The notes beneath the pieces are model-generated. The model did not search any database. It was not told where the DNA came from and worked only from the letters and a program-made list of their open reading frames with translations. Below are positions 1-8,917 of a stretch of 55,061 bases of DNA, in pieces (the stretch's first letter is position 1; the number at the start of each line of letters is the position of its first letter). Source of the DNA: an uncultured Acidobacteriota bacterium (GTDB lineage Bacteria; Acidobacteriota; Blastocatellia; Pyrinomonadales; Pyrinomonadaceae); NCBI GenBank assembly GCA_937871585.1, contig CALMPJ010000195.1:1-55061 (forward strand), in the 5' to 3' direction. The translations under genes were made by a program, and so were the position numbers.

Positions 1-622
1 CGCCGGGGCGGTGTGGTGGGCGGGGGTCGGGCCGGGGGGGGGGGGGCGGCACGTAAAAACCCGCGATCAGCGACGCCGCAAACGTCGCGAGATCGATCAA
101 ATACGCATCAAACGCCGCGTATCTCGCCGCAATAATTCCGCCGATCGACGGCCCGAGGATCATTCCGATGTGAAATCGGATCGAATTGAGCGCCATCACC
201 GCCGTCATCATCTCGGGCGGGATCACGGCTTGGATAAACGACTCAAAAGCCGGCCTTTGCAGCGCCGCAAAGCCCGCGTGCAACGCCACGACGACGAATA
301 ACAGCCACACGTGCGGCTGATCGAGCCACGCATTCAGCACCAACACGAGCGTGAGCAGAGTTTGCCCGATCTCGGTAGCTCGAAGCATCATCCGCCGGTC
401 GAAATAATCCGCCAAAGCACCGCCGACAAAGCCCAACACGACCATCGGCACGAATTCGGCGAGGTAAATATAGCCAACCATCGCCGACGACTGCGTGATC
501 TGATACATCTGCCACGGCACGATGATAAATGTCATCATCGACCCGAAGAACGACACCAACTGCCCGAAAAACAACAGCCGATAATCGCGTGACGCCTTTA
601 ATGGTGAGATGTCGAGCAGCAT
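1..622 (-). CDS. MFS transporter, EntS-like (MFS_3), C-terminus cut by window edge
   Basis: Partial gene, open from the ATG at 622 to the left edge with no stop, so only about the first 200 residues are present. The start reads MLLDISPLKASRDYRLLFFG, which matches the N-terminus of MFS_3/EntS-type exporters, followed by hydrophobic helices and the inter-helix loop GALADYFDRRMML, the family's G-x-x-x-D-R-x-x-R/K signature between TM2 and TM3. Likely an inner-membrane efflux carrier driven by the proton gradient; the substrate cannot be told. The reading frame becomes unreliable at positions 34-46, where 13 G in a row would encode polyproline; this looks like an assembly or read-end artefact. 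Confidence 0.8.
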   Translation of the reverse strand, partial: MLLDISPLKASRDYRLLFFGQLVSFFGSMMTFIIVPWQMYQITQSSAMVGYIYLAEFVPMVVLGFVGGALADYFDRRMMLRATEIGQTLLTLVLVLNAWLDQPHVWLLFVVVALHAGFAALQRPAFESFIQAVIPPEMMTAVMALNSIRFHIGMILGPSIGGIIAARYAAFDAYLIDLATFAASLIAGFYVPPPPPRPDPRPPHRPG

Positions 623-682
623 GGAGCTATGATCTGGTACAAAGTTCTACAGAAATTGTGCTGAATTCACTCGCTTGATCGG

Positions 683-720
683 TAAATTTCGAATCTTAAC
701 TTCTCAAGATTCGAAATTTA
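683..720. repeat. Perfect 15-bp inverted repeat with 8-nt loop
   Basis: Arms 683-697 and 706-720 are exact reverse complements (TAAATTTCGAATCTT), with loop AACTTCTC. It lies 61 bp upstream of the MFS start and abuts the 21-bp array, whose unit it resembles in reverse orientation. It has no T-tract fitting a terminator for either neighbour; it may mark the point where repeat orientation flips. Confidence 0.75.
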
Positions 721-733
721 GGACTTAAGATTC

Positions 734-901
734 CATCTTGAGCACTCAGTTTCTCTTCTTGAGCACTCAATTTCTAATCTTGAGCACTCAATTTCCAATC
801 TTCAGCACGTAATTTCTAATCTTGAGTACTAAAGATTCAATCTTGAGCGGTTAATTTCTAATCTTTAGTACTAAATTTCCAATCTTGAGCCGCGAGTTTC
901 T
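734..901. repeat. Tandem array, 8 units of exactly 21 bp
   Basis: Eight consecutive degenerate 21-mers without indels, consensus AATCTTGAGCACTCAATTTCT, from 734 to 901. The unit just before (about 713-733) resembles the same sequence on the opposite strand. All frames contain stops, so it is not coding. It fills the 285-bp gap between the MFS gene start (622) and the membrane protein stop (908). A period of 21 bp equals two DNA helical turns, so the short A/T runs are phased and could bend the DNA (inference). Confidence 0.85.
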
Positions 902-907
902 CGAAAA

Positions 908-2203
908 TTACTGCACTTTCATATATTCCGTCCAGTTAAATAGCCACGTTGCATATAAATTCGCGAGAAATGCGACGCCGTAGAGTATCCATTCGGGAAT
1001 TGTGACCTTTTTCGGAGCGTTTTCGAGCATAATGACGAAGATCCACGGCAGCAGAACCATCGCGTATCGATAGCCGAACTGCCAGCCGCCCGCGTTGCCG
1101 TGACACCACAGGATAATTGTCAGAATGATGACCGAGAGCCACGCCGCGAGCTTAAGCGCACCGTTCTTTGCACCGACACGAAACACAAACAACAGGAATG
1201 GACTGCTCAAGAGTATCGACGCACTAAATCCGTCGGGCACTAAATAAGGAAATTTCGACTTCCAATTCCACAGTTTGAACAACATTTCCCAGGCCTGCGT
1301 CGGAATATACTGCGTCGAGAATATTCCGGCGTGATACCAAGGCTCGTTCAACACGCCGGGAATTCGCGCGTATCCAAAGTCTGTAAACGAATGAAAACGA
1401 ACGTAGTTGTAAACCAAAGTCGAGACGCCAAGCACGAACGGGACGGCGCAGAAAAAGAAAACAGGGAGAAAAGGAGACAAGGAGACAGGGAGGCGTGCCG
1501 CAAAGGGACTTCTTTTCTCCGCATCTCCCTGTCTCCCCTTCTCCTTGTCTCCGATGCCTCGGTACAAAAGATAGAAAAACACCGGCGCGGTAAGAAGAAC
1601 CTCCGTTCGATTCCCGAACGCCATCGCAAAGAACAGCCCCGCAAGCAAAGGCCGCCGGTCGTAAACGGTGAAATAGATCGCGCCGAGTTCGCCGACCATC
1701 GCAAAACCTAAAGCAAGCTGCCACGCACCTGCGAACGTCAGATTCGTCCACATAAAAGTGCCGAAAACGACTCCGAGCGACATCAATACCCGACGAGCGG
1801 GCGTCACATCATATTTTTCGGCGATCTTCAGGCAAAAATAGCAAACGACACCCGCCAAGATCGCCGAGATCCAAGCTCCAGGCATGTCCGTGATAATTCC
1901 GACAGCCTTCAATAAGGCCGCAGGGATCATCGAAATGACGCTGCCGAGCGGAAATACCGAATAGTAAAAGCCCTCGAACGACACGAACTCGTTCAACCAA
2001 CTCGGTTGCGGCTCGTTGAATGCAATTTTGCCCTTCAACAAATTCCCGGCGACGCGAAATGTGTAATCGTAATAATTCTGCGGTTTGGGATTGGAAAAGA
2101 AATAGACAACAGCCGTCGCCAGCGACAGCAAAAGGCACAAGTGGCGACGAAGAAACGACGGGCTTTCGTTTTCGACAACTTCGTTGTACTTCACGCCGCC
2201 CAT
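908..2203 (-). CDS. Multi-pass membrane protein, glycosyltransferase-C-like
   Basis: 431 residues with about ten hydrophobic segments and an acidic motif in the first external loop (YYDY, then an amphipathic stretch), the layout of GT-C/PMT-like integral membrane glycosyltransferases that use lipid-linked sugar donors. No specific family signature was recognised, so the substrate is unknown. Residues of about 216-250 form a loop rich in charged, Ser, Pro and Leu residues encoded by an inverted pair of GGAGACA-type tandem repeats (1473-1552), apparently an in-frame insertion between membrane helices. The start overlaps the end of the AlbA-type gene by 13 bp, suggesting co-transcription. Confidence 0.65.
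   Translation of the reverse strand: MGGVKYNEVVENESPSFLRRHLCLLLSLATAVVYFFSNPKPQNYYDYTFRVAGNLLKGKIAFNEPQPSWLNEFVSFEGFYYSVFPLGSVISMIPAALLKAVGIITDMPGAWISAILAGVVCYFCLKIAEKYDVTPARRVLMSLGVVFGTFMWTNLTFAGAWQLALGFAMVGELGAIYFTVYDRRPLLAGLFFAMAFGNRTEVLLTAPVFFYLLYRGIGDKEKGRQGDAEKRSPFAARLPVSLSPFLPVFFFCAVPFVLGVSTLVYNYVRFHSFTDFGYARIPGVLNEPWYHAGIFSTQYIPTQAWEMLFKLWNWKSKFPYLVPDGFSASILLSSPFLLFVFRVGAKNGALKLAAWLSVIILTIILWCHGNAGGWQFGYRYAMVLLPWIFVIMLENAPKKVTIPEWILYGVAFLANLYATWLFNWTEYMKVQ
1473..1552. repeat. Inverted heptamer/octamer repeat inserted in frame
   Basis: Left arm 1473-1492 (GGAGACAAGGAGACAGGGAG) is matched by the reverse complement of the right arm 1525-1552, which carries one extra 8-bp unit (CCTTCTCC). 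The element sits inside the membrane protein gene and is translated into a low-complexity loop. Confidence 0.75.
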
Positions 2204-3486
2204 ATTTTCAGTTTGAACTCGTCATTCGCGATGTAGATCTCGGGCTTGCGGCCTGAGAAGCGGTTCGATTGACGCAATATCATCGGCAATCCGCCGTGCG
2301 GGGCGTTCACGCCGTATTCGCGACGTGTGAATATCGCCGCGATCTGCGGATTGAGCCGTTGCGTGATGCCATAGCGTATCGCACGAGACGCCGGCGGATT
2401 GAAACCGTTGGTGCGACGCGGATTGATGAACTCGATCGAGTTGTCGTAGATGTTGATACGTGTGCGAATGTCCCGCAATGCAAGATCGCGATGTATCAAC
2501 GCATTGATGACAGCCTCGGTCACCGAATACTGATGATAACGACCACGCGGAGCCGCCACGGCATCGCCAACGAGCGATAGTCGTCGTTTGGGCTGAACTT
2601 TTTCGATGTCGATGTAACGACGCAGGAATTCGAAGATCGTCTCGAACTGCGTGAGCATGTTCCCTTTCACTTCCACTGCCTCGATCAACTGCGCATTGAC
2701 ACCTTCGCCGCTGTAGCGAGCGACCGTCAGGTTTGAGCGAGGAAGCAATTCGGCAACGCGTTCGTTGTGACCGAAGAGCAATACGGCAGCAACGGTTGGG
2801 AAGAATTCGTCGGCGTTACCAACAGCGAGCAGCAGATCTTTGCGAAGGAAATCGCCCGTGTTGTAAAGGTTGAGATTCGCACTGCTGTCTTCAAACGCAT
2901 TTGCAAAGCTCCACAGCAATGCATCGTCGAAGTCCGATTCATTTACGGTTTGTAACGGAATATTCTCAAAACCTAACGGCCGAACTTCATTGAGCCACGT
3001 GCTCAGTTCGTCGCGAGATATCTCGCGTTTCTCAGCACCAAACCGAAGATAGAATCTACCGTCGCGAGTTCGGTACGGACGTTTACGTCCATCGATATCA
3101 AGTGCCACGATCCGCTTGCCGCTGTCGAAGGCGATGACGTCGATCATTGGCACGAGCGGCGGCACGACCTCTTCGCGGCAGATGCGGTTCAGTTCCTGCT
3201 GCACCCATTCGGGATTCGAAACACCCTCGATCCGCAGTTGGTCGTTCACGCCAAAGATGATCGTCCCGCCGTCTGTGTTCGCAAGCGCGACAATTCCCTG
3301 CGTGATCTTTTCGCTATTCGAGAGTTTAACTTTCAGCTCAAGATACGAGTCTTCGCCGCCGCGAATTAGACGAAGCAATTCGGTGCGAGTCGTCTGTTGA
3401 GTTGGCTGATTTACAAGATATTCGCTGAACGAAATATCCTCGGCCGATGCAGTTCGTGGTGTTTGCCGAAATCGTCGTCGTGCCAT
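2191..3486 (-). CDS. AlbA_2/Schlafen-type putative DNA-binding protein with ATPase-like C-terminus
   Basis: 431 residues. Residues of about 35-165 fit the AlbA_2 (divergent AAA, Schlafen-like) domain: the run EDSYLELK, then IVALANTDGGTIIFGVND and RDGRFYLRFG are family hallmarks. The middle and C-terminal part (about 290-410), with VTEAVINALIHRD and IEFINPRR, matches the GHKL-like ATP-binding half (HATPase_c_4) usual in this architecture. Such proteins are annotated as ATP-binding transcriptional regulators or helicase-related proteins; targets are unknown. It precedes and overlaps the membrane glycosyltransferase-like gene. Confidence 0.8.
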   Translation of the reverse strand: MARRRFRQTPRTASAEDISFSEYLVNQPTQQTTRTELLRLIRGGEDSYLELKVKLSNSEKITQGIVALANTDGGTIIFGVNDQLRIEGVSNPEWVQQELNRICREEVVPPLVPMIDVIAFDSGKRIVALDIDGRKRPYRTRDGRFYLRFGAEKREISRDELSTWLNEVRPLGFENIPLQTVNESDFDDALLWSFANAFEDSSANLNLYNTGDFLRKDLLLAVGNADEFFPTVAAVLLFGHNERVAELLPRSNLTVARYSGEGVNAQLIEAVEVKGNMLTQFETIFEFLRRYIDIEKVQPKRRLSLVGDAVAAPRGRYHQYSVTEAVINALIHRDLALRDIRTRINIYDNSIEFINPRRTNGFNPPASRAIRYGITQRLNPQIAAIFTRREYGVNAPHGGLPMILRQSNRFSGRKPEIYIANDEFKLKIWAA

Positions 3487-3538
3487 TTTGGTAACGGATA
3501 TGAAAGAACGAACAACGCAAGTTTACAATAAAACGAAA

Positions 3539-5380
3539 CTATTCGGCACCGCCGAGACGACGTTGAGCAGCGAAATGTTCCGCGACATCAGTGGCAGCTT
3601 TGCCGCCGATAAATGGCTTAAGTTCCTCGACCGAGGCCTTGGCAATGCGTTCGATCGAGCCGAAGTTTCTCAGTAGTTTCATCTTGCGTTTGTCGCCGAT
3701 GCCCGGAATCTCGGATAGTTCGGACGAGAAATCGCGTTTCTCGCGGCGTTTGCGGTGAAACTCAATCGCGGTCTTATGCGTCTCTTCGCGGATCTGCAAG
3801 ATGAGGCGAAAAGCGTGCGAGTTGCGGTCGAACGGGATCGGTTTGTCCTCGCGGCCTTGGACAATGAGGTGCGAGATCTGATTGTGATGCTTCGGCGGTT
3901 TAACTAGGCCGACGAGCATTATTTGTTCGAGGTCGAGAGATTCCATCGCTGCGGCGGCAGCCGCGACTTGGCCTTTGCCACCATCAATAAAGACAAGTCG
4001 AGGCAGTTTGCCGCCTTCGTCCAAGATTCGTCGATAACGGCGATAGACAGCTTCGTTCATCGAAGCAAAATCATTCGCACCATCGACCGATTTGATTATG
4101 AGACGCCGATATTCGCTGCGAGCCGGCTTGCCGTTTTCGAAAACAACAATGCCGGCGACATTCTCGCTACCTGAAATGTTTGAGATATCGAACGACTCGA
4201 TCCGTTCTGGAAAATACGACAACTCGAGAATCTCCTGCATTTCCTCGAGCACCTTCTCTGCATCGGGTTTGAGCACGCGAAATCGCTGATCGAACGAGAT
4301 CTTGGCGTTCGCTTCTACAAGGTTTACGAGATGCTTATTCTTGCCGCGTTTCGGGTCGAGAATGCGTACTTTGCGACCACGTCGCTCCGAAAGAACCGCT
4401 TCGAGGACCGCACGATCGGCAAAATCCTGCGATACGTGTATCTCAAGCGGCACGTAGTCGGTCGAATAATATTGTGTCAATACAAGACCAAGAAACTCGG
4501 ACGCGTCGAATAGATCGCCATCTTCGAGATCTTCCCAAAAGAACTCGCGACGCCCGACGATACGGCCTTCGCGCATTGTGAATAGCTGCAGGGCAAGCCG
4601 CTGCTCCTCGCGATGAAAGCCGATAATATCGATGTCACGATCCGCAGTCGTCGCCATTTTTTGCGTCTCGCCAAGAGCGAGAACCGTCCGATGAAGATCA
4701 CGGTACCGTGCCGCAAGCTCATATTTCCCTTCGTCCGAGAACTGCCACATTCGGGCTTCCAGCGTTTTCGCAAGCTCTTTGTTCTTTCCCTCGAGCAGCG
4801 TTTTTACGTCAGCAGCAGCCTCCTGATATTCCTGCTTTGTGCATAAGCCCTTAACGCAAGGCCCGAGACATCGCTTCAAATGATATTCGAGACATGGCCG
4901 CGACAAATTGCCGTCGATCTCGATCTCGCAGGTTCGCAATTGGAATGCTCGATTGACGAGATTCAGCGTATTCCTTGCCATCGTCGTCGGCAGGAACGGC
5001 CCGTAATAGCTCGAACCGTCACGAACCAAACGACGTGTTACAACGACCTTTGGAAATTCTTCGTTGGTCAATTTGAGATGCGGATACGACTTGTCGTCCT
5101 TGAGAAAGACGTTAAATCGGGGCTTGTGCTTTTTTATCAGATTCGATTCAAGCACCAACGCCTCAACCTCGTTATCGACGACGATAAACTCAAAATCAGT
5201 GATCTGTTTAACGAGCTGTCGAGTTTTCGGATCGTGATTGCGGCTCGATTGAAAGTACGACCGCACACGATTTCGCAGATTCTTGGCCTTGCCGACGTAC
5301 AATATCTTGCCCATCGCATTCTTGTGAATGTAGATGCCAGCACTGGTAGGCAAAGTCTTGAGTTTATCGGCAATGGCCAT
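3539..5380 (-). CDS. uvrC: Excinuclease ABC subunit C
   Basis: 613 residues, full family length. The N-terminal GIY-YIG nuclease domain (about 12-92; GIYIHKNAMGKILYVGKAKN) makes the 3' incision, a UVR motif (about 195-235) binds UvrB, the RNase H-like nuclease domain with FDISNISG near residue 400 makes the 5' incision, and a C-terminal helix-hairpin-helix (IPGIGDKRKMKLLRNFGS) binds DNA. It acts in nucleotide excision repair in the cytoplasm. It stands alone, 52 bp downstream of the AlbA-type gene's start and divergent from tsaC, with a 75-bp shared upstream region. Confidence 0.96.
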   Translation of the reverse strand: MAIADKLKTLPTSAGIYIHKNAMGKILYVGKAKNLRNRVRSYFQSSRNHDPKTRQLVKQITDFEFIVVDNEVEALVLESNLIKKHKPRFNVFLKDDKSYPHLKLTNEEFPKVVVTRRLVRDGSSYYGPFLPTTMARNTLNLVNRAFQLRTCEIEIDGNLSRPCLEYHLKRCLGPCVKGLCTKQEYQEAAADVKTLLEGKNKELAKTLEARMWQFSDEGKYELAARYRDLHRTVLALGETQKMATTADRDIDIIGFHREEQRLALQLFTMREGRIVGRREFFWEDLEDGDLFDASEFLGLVLTQYYSTDYVPLEIHVSQDFADRAVLEAVLSERRGRKVRILDPKRGKNKHLVNLVEANAKISFDQRFRVLKPDAEKVLEEMQEILELSYFPERIESFDISNISGSENVAGIVVFENGKPARSEYRRLIIKSVDGANDFASMNEAVYRRYRRILDEGGKLPRLVFIDGGKGQVAAAAAAMESLDLEQIMLVGLVKPPKHHNQISHLIVQGREDKPIPFDRNSHAFRLILQIREETHKTAIEFHRKRREKRDFSSELSEIPGIGDKRKMKLLRNFGSIERIAKASVEELKPFIGGKAATDVAEHFAAQRRLGGAE

Positions 5381-5455
5381 ACTTTCATTCTATCGACAAC
5401 GCATCGCGAAGTCATACGTTGCGTTCTTGCCGGCTATCGGTGAAACTTCTAGTCT

Positions 5456-6388
5456 GTGAAAACCGAACTCACAACCGACGTCGATCAAGCCGCCGAGTAC
5501 ATTCGTCGCGGCGGCATCGTCGCCTTTCCGACCGAGACCGTTTACGGGCTTGGAGCGAATGTATTTGACGAGAACGCTGTCGCAAAGATATTCGAAGCCA
5601 AACAACGCCCGACAGACAATCCGTTGATCGCACACATCTCGTCGCTTGAACTAATAAATGAACTAGCACAAGAGGTGACTAAAAACGCGAGCAAATTCAT
5701 CGATGCCTTCTTTCCCGGGCCGCTGACGATCGTACTGAAAAAACGCTGCGAAGTTCCGATGATCGCGACCGCCGGGCTCGATACTATCGGAATTAGAATG
5801 CCGCGATTTGAGCTGGCAAATCAGTTCCTGACAGCCTGCAACGTGCCTGTTGTCGCACCGTCTGCCAATCTTTCGGGCCGACCAAGCCCGACTACATGGC
5901 AGGCTGTTTACGAAGACCTTGATGGTCGCATCGACTGCATTTTGCAAGGCGAAATTACCGAGATCGGCATCGAATCTACCGTCGTTGATTGCACAGGCGA
6001 AGTTCCGGTTCTGCTTCGGACGGGCTCAGTTTCGCTTGATGAACTTCGGGCCATTGTTCCCGAAACCACGCATCAGCACGGGACGGAACTGAGCCTTCGC
6101 AGTCCTGGTTTGCGGCACAAACACTATTCGCCGCGTGCGAGAGTGATACTTGTCGATGACGCACCGATCGAATCGGAAAAAGCGGCTTTTATCGGAACCG
6201 ACACTACCGAAGCCGAATTCGCGTTAACCAAAAGCTGCGTAGATGTTGAAGATTATGCTCATTCGCTGTTCGAATTCTTTCGCGAATGCGACCGTCGCGG
6301 CATTTCGACGATCTTTTGCCAAACCGTATCGACTGACGGCATTGGAGCCGCCTTGATGGATAGATTAAGACGGGCAGCAAATGGCTAA
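5456..6388 (+). CDS. tsaC: L-threonylcarbamoyladenylate synthase (long Sua5 type)
   Basis: Makes threonylcarbamoyl-AMP from threonine, bicarbonate and ATP for the t6A37 modification of ANN-decoding tRNAs. 310 residues with a GTG start at 5456. The YrdC-like domain shows GGIVAFPTETVYGLGA, KQRPTDNPL and the SANLSG loop. The C-terminal part (about 215-305) with SPGLRHKHYSPRA is the Sua5 extension, absent from short TsaC. The gene converges with the ArnT-like gene and overlaps it by 4 bp. Confidence 0.93.
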   Translation: MKTELTTDVDQAAEYIRRGGIVAFPTETVYGLGANVFDENAVAKIFEAKQRPTDNPLIAHISSLELINELAQEVTKNASKFIDAFFPGPLTIVLKKRCEVPMIATAGLDTIGIRMPRFELANQFLTACNVPVVAPSANLSGRPSPTTWQAVYEDLDGRIDCILQGEITEIGIESTVVDCTGEVPVLLRTGSVSLDELRAIVPETTHQHGTELSLRSPGLRHKHYSPRARVILVDDAPIESEKAAFIGTDTTEAEFALTKSCVDVEDYAHSLFEFFRECDRRGISTIFCQTVSTDGIGAALMDRLRRAANG

Positions 6389-7854
6389 CGCGGTGTGACC
6401 ATATAAATGGCGAGTTCGCCGTTGTCGTCGATGAACTGGCCTTGGACAACCGGCGAATCGAGAATTTGTTTCTGCTGGTCGAGCGGCACGATGACGAGAA
6501 CTCTCGGCAAATTTCTCTCTTTCAACAGTATCGCCAGATCCCAGCCTGAGTATTTCCGCAACAGCTTGCCTTCTTCGTCACGAATGAGTCGTCCGGCTGC
6601 GTAAAACTCGGCACTATGCGGCACACCGAAGATGCTTGTGACCTTGTCGTCGCCATAGCCCATCGAATTCGAAGCGGCGATCAAGGTCTTGACCGAATCG
6701 GTTTTAGCAAACCGTGGAGCTGCCACAACAAACAAGACGATCGATGCCACAAAAATCAATCCGGCGGCGGCGAAAACAAGCTTTTTGAGAAATTGCTTGC
6801 TTTCAAATCGGTTCGACGCGAACAGTGCGGCCAACAGCATTGCCGGCGGCACGCTCGGCAAAATATAGCCGGGCAGTTTCGAACCTGACAACGAAAAGAA
6901 CGCGAGCGGCACCAGCATCCACACGAACGCGAGCGTTCGTGCCGCATCGGTCTTCGAGAAAACTCCTCGGACAGCCTTCCAAGTGCCGCCAAAAAAGAAC
7001 GGCAGCCACGGCAAAGTCATCAGCGGTAGCACCCACCAAAAGAAAAAGAACGGCTGCGGATGCATGTATTTGTTCGACGTGAATCGCTGGAAATGATGCT
7101 GAATTATGAACTCGTCAATGAATTCCCAGCCGTGCCGCAAATACATCGGCAGATACCAAGTGCTGACTACCGCAAGACTTACAACGGTTCCCCAAACGAG
7201 ACTGAGCAGCAGCTTACGCGACGGCATTCGCAATTGTAGGACGTGATAGCCGAACACGATCGCCATCGGAAATACAATACCGATCAGGCCTTTGGCGAGC
7301 ACGGCGACGCCGATAAAGAAGTAGAACAAAGCAAGCGAACGCGAACTCTGCGTCCGATCAAATGCATAAAAATTGTACATCGCCGCTGTGAGCGGAAACG
7401 TGACGATAATGTCGAAACTCGCACCATGAGAAAACGCAATGATGCCGAGCGTCGAAGCCGTCATTAACGCAACCCATTTTGGGAAATCGACCGAAAACCC
7501 TGATTCTGACTCGACGATCCGCTTTCCGAACAGATACATCGTCGCGACGGTCGCCAGCCCGAACAGTGCAGGCCCGAGCCTTGCCGCAAACTCCGACACT
7601 CCGAAAATATTGAACGAAACTATCTGCAGCCAATAGAGCAGTACCGGTTTCTCGAACCAATGATGCCCGGCCAGCATCGGCGTCACCCAATCGCCGCGTT
7701 CGAACATCTCGCGGGCGACCTGTGCATATCGCGGTTCGTCAGGGCCGAGAAATGGGATCGAAAGGTCGAAAAGATACGCGATGATGGCAAGTAGCGTCAA
7801 TCCGAGCCAAATTGCGGATTGCGGATTGCGGATTGCGGATTCTTGCTTTGTCAT
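6385..7854 (-). CDS. ArnT/PMT-like lipid-linked sugar glycosyltransferase
   Basis: 489 residues, about 12 predicted membrane helices. The external loop after TM1 carries FLGPDEPRYAQVAREM, the acidic catalytic motif of GT-C enzymes of the PMT_2/ArnT family, followed by WFEKPVLLYWLQ. The family moves sugars from polyprenyl-phosphate donors to lipid A or proteins in the periplasm; the substrate here is not known. Residues of about 5-15 (ESAIRNPQSAIW) are encoded by four copies of the heptamer ATTGCGG, so the original start may have been further in. Divergent from the oxidoreductase gene. Confidence 0.82.
   Translation of the reverse strand: MTKQESAIRNPQSAIWLGLTLLAIIAYLFDLSIPFLGPDEPRYAQVAREMFERGDWVTPMLAGHHWFEKPVLLYWLQIVSFNIFGVSEFAARLGPALFGLATVATMYLFGKRIVESESGFSVDFPKWVALMTASTLGIIAFSHGASFDIIVTFPLTAAMYNFYAFDRTQSSRSLALFYFFIGVAVLAKGLIGIVFPMAIVFGYHVLQLRMPSRKLLLSLVWGTVVSLAVVSTWYLPMYLRHGWEFIDEFIIQHHFQRFTSNKYMHPQPFFFFWWVLPLMTLPWLPFFFGGTWKAVRGVFSKTDAARTLAFVWMLVPLAFFSLSGSKLPGYILPSVPPAMLLAALFASNRFESKQFLKKLVFAAAGLIFVASIVLFVVAAPRFAKTDSVKTLIAASNSMGYGDDKVTSIFGVPHSAEFYAAGRLIRDEEGKLLRKYSGWDLAILLKERNLPRVLVIVPLDQQKQILDSPVVQGQFIDDNGELAIYMVTPR
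7811..7838. repeat. Heptanucleotide array (ATTGCGG)x4
   Basis: Four exact copies of ATTGCGG inside the first codons of the ArnT-like gene. The reverse-complement array lies at 7927-7954 in the first codons of the divergent gene, so the two can pair across an 88-bp spacer that must hold both promoters. Confidence 0.9.
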
Positions 7855-7918
7855 CTTGCGACTATTGACCGAAAATATTTAGTATCATCGAATCCTCAGT
7901 CTGATACAACTTAGCACT

Positions 7919-8917
7919 ATGTCTGAAATCCGCATTCCGCATTCCGCAATCCGCAATCTCCGCGTCGCCGCCATCGGCGTCGGAAGCCTCGGCCGCCATC
8001 ATGCACGAAACTACGCTGAACTCGCTGCCGAAGGCCGTGTCGAACTCGTCGGCGTTTGCGACTTGAATGCCGCGACTGCGAATGAGATCGCGAAGCTGCA
8101 CGATTCGACGCCGTTTACCGATTGGAACGAACTTCTGGGCAAAGTCGATGCTGTTTCGATCGCCACCACTACCGAAACGCACTGCGAGATCGCCTGCGCA
8201 TTTTTAGAGAAGGGCGTGCACGTACTCGTCGAAAAGCCTATCGCGATGACGCTCGACGAGGCCGACAAGATGATCGCGGCGGCAAATTCCGGCGGCGCAA
8301 AGCTGATGGTCGGCCAACTCGAACGCTTCAATCCCGCGATGGTCGCTCTGAGGCCGCATGTCACAACGCCGCTTTATTTCGAGATACATCGCGTGTCGCC
8401 GTTCCCAAATCGCTCGCTCGACGTCGATGTCGTGCTCGACGTGATGATCCACGACCTCGATGCTGTGCAGTGGCTGGTCGGCAAAGACGTGGCTGTTTCG
8501 GCGATCCACGCAGTTGGAATTCCGGTCATCTCCGACAAGGTCGATGCCGCGAACGCTCGCATCGAGTTTGTAAATGGTGCGGTCGCCAACATCACGGCGT
8601 CCCGCATCGGCACCGAAAAGATACGAAAAACGCGGTTCTATCAGACCGGTTCGTACGTCGTGCTCGACTACGGCAACAAATTCGCGTCGCTGACCTCGCT
8701 CAATCCCGAAGCCGCACATCCGCTCGCCGGCATCTCGATAAACCGCCTCGAGATCAACGACATCGAACCCTTGCGCGCCGAGATCACCGCATTCCTCGAC
8801 GCCATCGAACAAAACAAAACGCCGCCCGTCACCGGAAACGACGGACGGCGTGCATTGCAATTAGCAGTCGGCGTCCTAGAAAAGATCGACGCCCACCGCT
8901 CGCTACTAAATGTTTAG
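7919..8917 (+). CDS. Gfo/Idh/MocA family oxidoreductase
   Basis: 332 residues. The Rossmann NAD(P) motif VAAIGVGSLGRHHARNYAEL begins near residue 18, and the EKP motif (HVLVEKPIAMTLDEA) that holds the catalytic Lys lies near residue 105. Family members oxidise or reduce sugar derivatives; placement next to a glycosyltransferase suggests a role in nucleotide-sugar or envelope glycan synthesis (inference). The first 13 residues (MSEIRIPHSAIRN) are encoded by a heptamer array and precede the usual family start. It converges with the 145-residue protein gene and overlaps it by 4 bp. Confidence 0.9.
   Translation: MSEIRIPHSAIRNLRVAAIGVGSLGRHHARNYAELAAEGRVELVGVCDLNAATANEIAKLHDSTPFTDWNELLGKVDAVSIATTTETHCEIACAFLEKGVHVLVEKPIAMTLDEADKMIAAANSGGAKLMVGQLERFNPAMVALRPHVTTPLYFEIHRVSPFPNRSLDVDVVLDVMIHDLDAVQWLVGKDVAVSAIHAVGIPVISDKVDAANARIEFVNGAVANITASRIGTEKIRKTRFYQTGSYVVLDYGNKFASLTSLNPEAAHPLAGISINRLEINDIEPLRAEITAFLDAIEQNKTPPVTGNDGRRALQLAVGVLEKIDAHRSLLNV
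7927..7954. repeat. Heptanucleotide array (A[A/T]TCCGC)x4
   Basis: AATCCGC, ATTCCGC, ATTCCGC, AATCCGC in tandem, complementary to the array at 7811-7838. It is translated as the N-terminal extension of the oxidoreductase. Confidence 0.9.

Noticed and set aside
11..592. Arg/His-rich frames on the plus strand at the left edge
   Set aside because: They are antisense to the MFS transporter frame, which shows clear family motifs and membrane helices.
7811..7954. CRISPR-like repeat-spacer pattern
   Set aside because: The units are 7-bp tandem repeats without spacers, and no cas genes are present.
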